Of a stretch of DNA of 10,154 nucleotides, positions 6,569 to 10,154 are shown piece after piece. The stretch is from an uncultured Acetatifactor sp. Its GTDB lineage: Bacteria; Bacillota; Clostridia; Lachnospirales; Lachnospiraceae. The position numbers were made by a program, and so were the translations under genes. The first letter of the stretch is position 1; each line of letters starts with the position of its first letter. The stretch is from NCBI GenBank assembly GCA_910586435.1, contig CAJUGT010000138.1, forward strand, positions 1-10,154. Reading direction: 5' to 3'. The notes beneath the pieces were generated by a model. That model was not told the origin of the DNA. It did no database searches and worked only from the letters and a program-made list of their open reading frames with translations.

Positions 6569-7316
6569 GACGTTCCCCTTCGTACTGAAGCATGGCCTTA
6601 CGGATTGCCGCCCTCCTGTCCCTCCCCATTTCAAGAGTTCTGCCGTCCAGCAGGTATACCTCCCTTTTCCCCACTTCCTTTATGTGGCGCTGGTTCACAA
6701 GAAAACTCTTATGGATGCGCAGGAAATGGTGTCCCGCCAGTTCCTCTTCCATGGCCTTCAGGCTCCCGTATTTTCCCAGCCTGTCCCCGTTCGTCATCTG
6801 TATGGTAAGGCTGTGCCCGCCTCCCTCAACGTATACGATGTCGCATATCCGCAGGTTATGTATCCCAAAGCCGTTTTCCAGACGGTAGCTGACCCTTGTG
6901 AATGCCGTCTCCCGAAAGTACATCCTCACTGCCCTGTACATGTCATGATCCAGTGTTCCTTTCCGCACGTACCAAAGGGGCGTAAACGCAAAAGAGTTAA
7001 AAACAAAACTGTCGTGGGCGGATACAAAAACTACATGCGCCCGGCTCTTCAGCGTGCGGAGCCTTGAGGCAAGTTCAAAGCCATCCAGTCCCGGCATTTC
7101 AATATCAAGCAGAAGCAGGTGGAACGTTTTCGTCCCACACGCTTCATACATGCTTTCACCGTCCATGAACTTATGGCAGATAAGCCTCACAGGGAACCCT
7201 GCCTTTTTCAGGGCCCTGTGCAGCGCGGCTTCAATCAGGTCGGTATCTTCTGCCTTGTCATCGCAGATTCCGACCCGGAGTTCCTCCTTTGTCATCTTAT
7301 TTTCCCTGCCAGGCAT
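6558..7316 (-). CDS. LytTR-family response regulator (AgrA-like)
   Basis: A 252-residue protein. The receiver domain (about 13-130) has the acidic pair D19-D20, the phosphorylation site D71 in L-L-L-L-D-I-E-M-P-G, the switch residue S99 in F-V-S-A, and the conserved lysine K119 in V-R-K-G. A LytTR DNA-binding domain fills 140-245, with I-V-Y-V-E-G-G-G-H-S at 160-169 and H-F-L-R-I-H-K-S-F-L-V-N at 197-208. It should be phosphorylated by the kinase encoded next to it and then bind paired direct repeats in target promoters. Two starts are possible: ATG at 7316 (GGAAGG 10 bases upstream) and ATG at 7295 (AGGG 8 bases upstream, giving M-T-K-E-E-L-R-V-G-I-C-D-D, closer to the family's usual length). 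A stronger GGAGG at 7346-7350 has no canonical start at proper distance. Confidence 0.92.
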   Translation of the reverse strand: MPGRENKMTKEELRVGICDDKAEDTDLIEAALHRALKKAGFPVRLICHKFMDGESMYEACGTKTFHLLLLDIEMPGLDGFELASRLRTLKSRAHVVFVSAHDSFVFNSFAFTPLWYVRKGTLDHDMYRAVRMYFRETAFTRVSYRLENGFGIHNLRICDIVYVEGGGHSLTIQMTNGDRLGKYGSLKAMEEELAGHHFLRIHKSFLVNQRHIKEVGKREVYLLDGRTLEMGRDRRAAIRKAMLQYEGERHGD

Positions 7317-7381
7317 TCCTGCCTGTCCTTCCCCTTTTATTATGTCCTCCGATTTCTCTTTTGTATGCTTTAATGTCTTAA

Positions 7382-7409
7382 ATTATACTACATTGTCAAT
7401 GTTTTGCAA
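7382..7409 (-). promoter_or_regulatory. Promoter of the two-component operon
   Basis: On the minus strand TTGCAA (7404-7409) and a perfect TATAAT (7382-7387) are 16 bases apart, 66 bases before the start at 7316. The -10 is consensus and the -35 matches at 4 of 6. The spacer contains a perfect palindrome, listed separately, so the promoter is likely controlled. Confidence 0.6.
7390..7402. promoter_or_regulatory. Perfect 13-bp palindrome, operator candidate
   Basis: ACATTG-A-CAATGT on the minus strand (7390-7402) is a perfect inverted repeat with a single central base, lying wholly within the spacer between -35 and -10. A dimeric repressor bound here would block RNA polymerase. It differs from the paired direct repeats expected for LytTR regulators, so the binder may be another protein rather than the regulator of this operon. 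TTGACA inside it is too close (6 bases) to the -10 to act as its -35. Confidence 0.5.
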
Positions 7410-7555
7410 ACGATATAATGCAGAAAATAACTAAAAATATCCATTTTCAAGGCATATGTGTGTTAATATTGGACTAACATTTACATAAAAAACACCACTG
7501 TTGATTTTCTTTTATATAACCTCTATCCCCATAAAACTAAAGAATTCACCATTTC

Positions 7556-10096
7556 TTATCTAACCATCTGCTGTCTTTTGGGTTCTTCAACATACTTTTC
7601 CATCACGCTCTTATCGTCAAGGAAATGAGTGTTCAAACAACTATGAATAAATTTTTCATCTAAATTACTTAAATCATACTCTTTCAATTCCATAAAAAAA
7701 CTTAACAGGTTTTTCTTTAACTCTTTCAATTTTCCTTTACGCATTATCATCACTTGATGCGTAAAATCTGCATCATATGCTATATTTAGTGTTGGAATTA
7801 TCATTACTCTACACACCTTTGCATCATGATACTCACTTTCAAACCAACCACAATGATTATCCATTTGCCCCGTCTCGGACTTGTGAATTTCTTTCCTTCC
7901 CTGAGAAACTTCACTTTTACATTCAATCATCATAAAAGTATTATTTCCCAGTCCCCATAAATTATCTGGTCCCTTTTTGATTGTCTTATCTGGCCTCTGA
8001 CTTTCATATCCTAACAATAATCCCAGTTTTTCAATTGCCCTCTCAAACTGGTCTGCTTCTACGCCAAAGCTCAAGCACTCACAAATATCATTTACTTCCA
8101 GCATAAGTTCTTGATAAGTTTGATATGTTTCAATCCTTTTTATTATATTACAAATTCTATTCAAACTTATATTCTCTATTTTCTTATATGCTATTCCTTC
8201 AATCGGCGCCAGTAATTCCTTATTGTTTTCAAATGCACTCTTCTGTAATTTCTGTGACTCTACTTTACTTACATAATACTTATATCTAGCCATTAATTGA
8301 AGATACCATCCTCTGTCACTTTTATCTGCTTTTGAAATATCTAATATATCTTGAAGCACTTTAATCGCATCATCATATTTTTTCTGTAAAAACAGGTTAT
8401 CCGCCTTTTGCTCAAGAGCTAATATTTTTAGTTCACTTTCCCTATCTTTTTCATTCTCTTCAATGCTATTCATCTCATCTTCATAATACTTTTTCCATCC
8501 GTTGTCTCGTTTTAGACATTGATTTATAAGCGAAATCAAATCACTTAATGTCACCTCGTTTTTATCTTCTTTCTCCCATTCCGCCATCTGTAGCCCTATT
8601 TCTATTTGCTTTCTTGTTTGGCTTGAAAATAATCCTCTTGTAGAAACGCTTTGCATAAAACTTGATAATTTGGCTCCGATTATAATAATACAACTATAGT
8701 CCTTTTCCCCTCGTACACTTCTCCCCAAACCTTGTTCTATTTTTTGAGCTAATTTTTTTGCAATCACTCTATTCCCTATCCTTGCATGTTCTTCATACTT
8801 ATCGTTCATATTATCAAAAAAAGGCATGGAATCTAAAATCAATATGCGACAAGCATTGTCCGGCAAATCAATACCATCATATCTGTTCGCCAAAACCCTG
8901 ATTCTTCCTTCACCATAATTTGCCTGTTGGAGATTGCTAATCTCCTGAATGATATTATCCTTATCCAGCAATACACAATGAAAACTCCTATAATCCTCTT
9001 GTATTCTCCTTGTCGGAGTCAACGATACTACTCCAAACTTATATGCTAATTTAGCTAAATACTCTATAATCACGTCTCTTGTAAAATCTTGGGAAATTAA
9101 TGATGGAATCAACATCATTTTTTCCCCCGACCATTTCATCGCTTCATTCTTAATTGGCTTCCTTATAGCATTGATTGATATTCCTAAAGTTTTCACAAAA
9201 AAATTATCATCCTGTGTTGTTGCCGACATCAAAACCCTATGCATGGCACCAGTAAAACTCCCAAACACATCTATTGAAACAACTATTGGCATTATTTGAA
9301 TTTCTCTGCCATTTATAAACGCCTGACAATTCTCTAAACTATTTTTAATAATCGGCCACACAAATGTAATACAATTTTTTTCTTCATTTTGTGCTAACAT
9401 TTCAAGCACCTTGGATTTTTTATCAATCCATGCCCAATATGGAACCATCATAATACTTTCATAATCATCGTTATTTTTAATATCCCATAAAGTTCCTTCA
9501 CCCTGTCCTGACAAATCATCCTCAAACAAAGTTAGGAACTGCTCATAAAGTTCCTCTTCATTGTTTCGATTTATCTTAATCACATATGCATCTCGTATGG
9601 CATCTAAACAGGCATGCGCATCATCAAGCACAATCGCTCCAATCTTTTCTGAATTATTTCTTATCCCAAATATTGTCTTTCCATTAAATATTTTCTGAAC
9701 ATGCGTTACAAGTATCCTGTTACCTGAAAGAAATGTATTGGGCAAGTCATTGTTTTCACCAATTGTACAAACAGGAATGCCAAATTTTATTGCCTCCTTA
9801 CAAACCTGTTCAACCAGATAAATATTAGGGCATACATAAATACAAGGTCCCTCTCCCCTATTCATTTTAGACATCAAAATCAACAATCCAATCAGAGTCT
9901 TGCCTTCACCTGTATGTAATTTTATAATAACATCTTTATCAACAATTCTATCACTGTACCATTCAATTAATACCTTTTCCTGAGACTTACGCAATGAACC
10001 TGCTACACTTGTACGATCCAATCCAGAATATATTTCTATCGGATTGTCACTTTTAATCATAGTTTTTTGTTTTGTCTTTTTACTAAAATCAATCAT
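7556..10096 (-). CDS. SF2 helicase with C-terminal PD-(D/E)XK nuclease-type domain
   Basis: An 846-residue protein. Helicase core: Walker A H-T-G-E-G-K-T (61-67), motif Ia-like Y-V-C-P-N (87-91), motif II D-D-A-H (158-161, a variant of DExH), motif III S-A-T (291-293), motif V R-Y-D-G-I-D-L-P (405-412) and motif VI Q-G-L-G-R-S-V-R-G (455-463). A TPR-like helical pair follows near 557-610 (A-D-N-L-F-L-Q-K-K-Y-D-D-A-I-K-V-L). The C-terminal domain (about 680-775) has F-E-R-A-I-E-K-L-G, then G-P-D-N-L-W (D711), I-E-C-K-S-E (E725, K727) and K-S-E-T-G-Q (739-744), the signature of a restriction-endonuclease-like fold. ATP-driven DNA or RNA translocation with cleavage is expected, as in anti-phage proteins. 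The start ATG has GGGAGG 4 bases upstream. The gene is far more AT-rich than the adjacent operon, suggesting transfer. Any partner gene would lie beyond 10154. Confidence 0.88.
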   Translation of the reverse strand: MIDFSKKTKQKTMIKSDNPIEIYSGLDRTSVAGSLRKSQEKVLIEWYSDRIVDKDVIIKLHTGEGKTLIGLLILMSKMNRGEGPCIYVCPNIYLVEQVCKEAIKFGIPVCTIGENNDLPNTFLSGNRILVTHVQKIFNGKTIFGIRNNSEKIGAIVLDDAHACLDAIRDAYVIKINRNNEEELYEQFLTLFEDDLSGQGEGTLWDIKNNDDYESIMMVPYWAWIDKKSKVLEMLAQNEEKNCITFVWPIIKNSLENCQAFINGREIQIMPIVVSIDVFGSFTGAMHRVLMSATTQDDNFFVKTLGISINAIRKPIKNEAMKWSGEKMMLIPSLISQDFTRDVIIEYLAKLAYKFGVVSLTPTRRIQEDYRSFHCVLLDKDNIIQEISNLQQANYGEGRIRVLANRYDGIDLPDNACRILILDSMPFFDNMNDKYEEHARIGNRVIAKKLAQKIEQGLGRSVRGEKDYSCIIIIGAKLSSFMQSVSTRGLFSSQTRKQIEIGLQMAEWEKEDKNEVTLSDLISLINQCLKRDNGWKKYYEDEMNSIEENEKDRESELKILALEQKADNLFLQKKYDDAIKVLQDILDISKADKSDRGWYLQLMARYKYYVSKVESQKLQKSAFENNKELLAPIEGIAYKKIENISLNRICNIIKRIETYQTYQELMLEVNDICECLSFGVEADQFERAIEKLGLLLGYESQRPDKTIKKGPDNLWGLGNNTFMMIECKSEVSQGRKEIHKSETGQMDNHCGWFESEYHDAKVCRVMIIPTLNIAYDADFTHQVMIMRKGKLKELKKNLLSFFMELKEYDLSNLDEKFIHSCLNTHFLDDKSVMEKYVEEPKRQQMVR

Positions 10097-10154
10097 ACTG
10101 CCTCCCTATTTAGTCAAGTCTTTTTTCCTTATTTTTCAAGGATTTTTTAGTTAT

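Noticed and set aside
6569..6634. Extension of the histidine kinase to 6634
   Set aside because: It would overlap the regulator gene by 77 bases and adds a non-family-like N-terminus; ATG 6568 has a good binding site and gives the normal membrane-first start.
6567..7067. Plus-strand open frame of 166 codons
   Set aside because: It is opposite the response regulator, with no domain and no convincing start; antisense shadow.
7393..7419. Plus-strand promoter TTGTCA / TATAAT
   Set aside because: The spacer is only 15 bases and no plus-strand gene follows; an antisense RNA is possible but unsupported.
7487..7503. Terminator of the helicase gene
   Set aside because: On the minus strand the stem AACA/TGTT is only 4 bp before a T6 run; too weak to call, although some terminator is expected in this gap.
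10126..10148. Plus-strand terminator TCCTT/AAGGA followed by T6
   Set aside because: A 5-bp AT-rich stem with no plus-strand gene feeding into it; it may be chance in AT-rich upstream sequence of the helicase.

Overview
The window looks like a piece of a Firmicutes chromosome, most likely a Lachnospiraceae-type Clostridium relative. The basis is strong GGAGG-type ribosome binding sites, the gene families present (an AAA_14/DUF4143 ATPase, a LytTR/GHKL two-component pair, a small CE4 deacetylase) and mixed base composition. No taxonomic search was possible, so this is inference. All recognisable genes lie on the minus strand, so the window reads from right (10154) to left (1).

Right to left: (i) 10096-7556 is one large AT-rich gene for an 846-residue superfamily 2 helicase with a TPR-like stretch and a C-terminal PD-(D/E)XK nuclease-type domain. 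It is the best candidate for a mobile defence-type system. (ii) 7316-5261 is a GC-rich, translationally coupled two-component pair: a LytTR response regulator, then a membrane GHKL histidine kinase of the AgrA/AgrC type. A promoter with a perfect 13-bp palindrome in its spacer precedes it and a GC-rich terminator follows. (iii) 5050-4208 encodes an unrecognised 280-residue soluble protein. (iv) 4175-3971 looks like a frameshifted remnant of a small gene. (v) 3963-3862 holds three copies of a sequence at an exact 34-bp period, directly upstream of (vi) 3847-2489, an AAA_14 + DUF4143 ATPase that probably starts at GTG. (vii) 2234-703 is a two-gene operon: a TerD-domain protein with a long N-terminal linker, then an AIM24-family protein. 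(viii) 507-1 is the N-terminal part of a CE4 polysaccharide deacetylase cut by the window edge.

Functionally this is a patchwork of independent modules: cell-surface polysaccharide modification, a Ter-type stress module, a self-contained ATPase of the kind often scattered in genomes, a signalling pair without a visible peptide signal or target gene, and a helicase-nuclease. The sharp composition change between the two-component genes and the helicase suggests different origins. No tRNA, rRNA, CRISPR array, transposase or integrase is visible.
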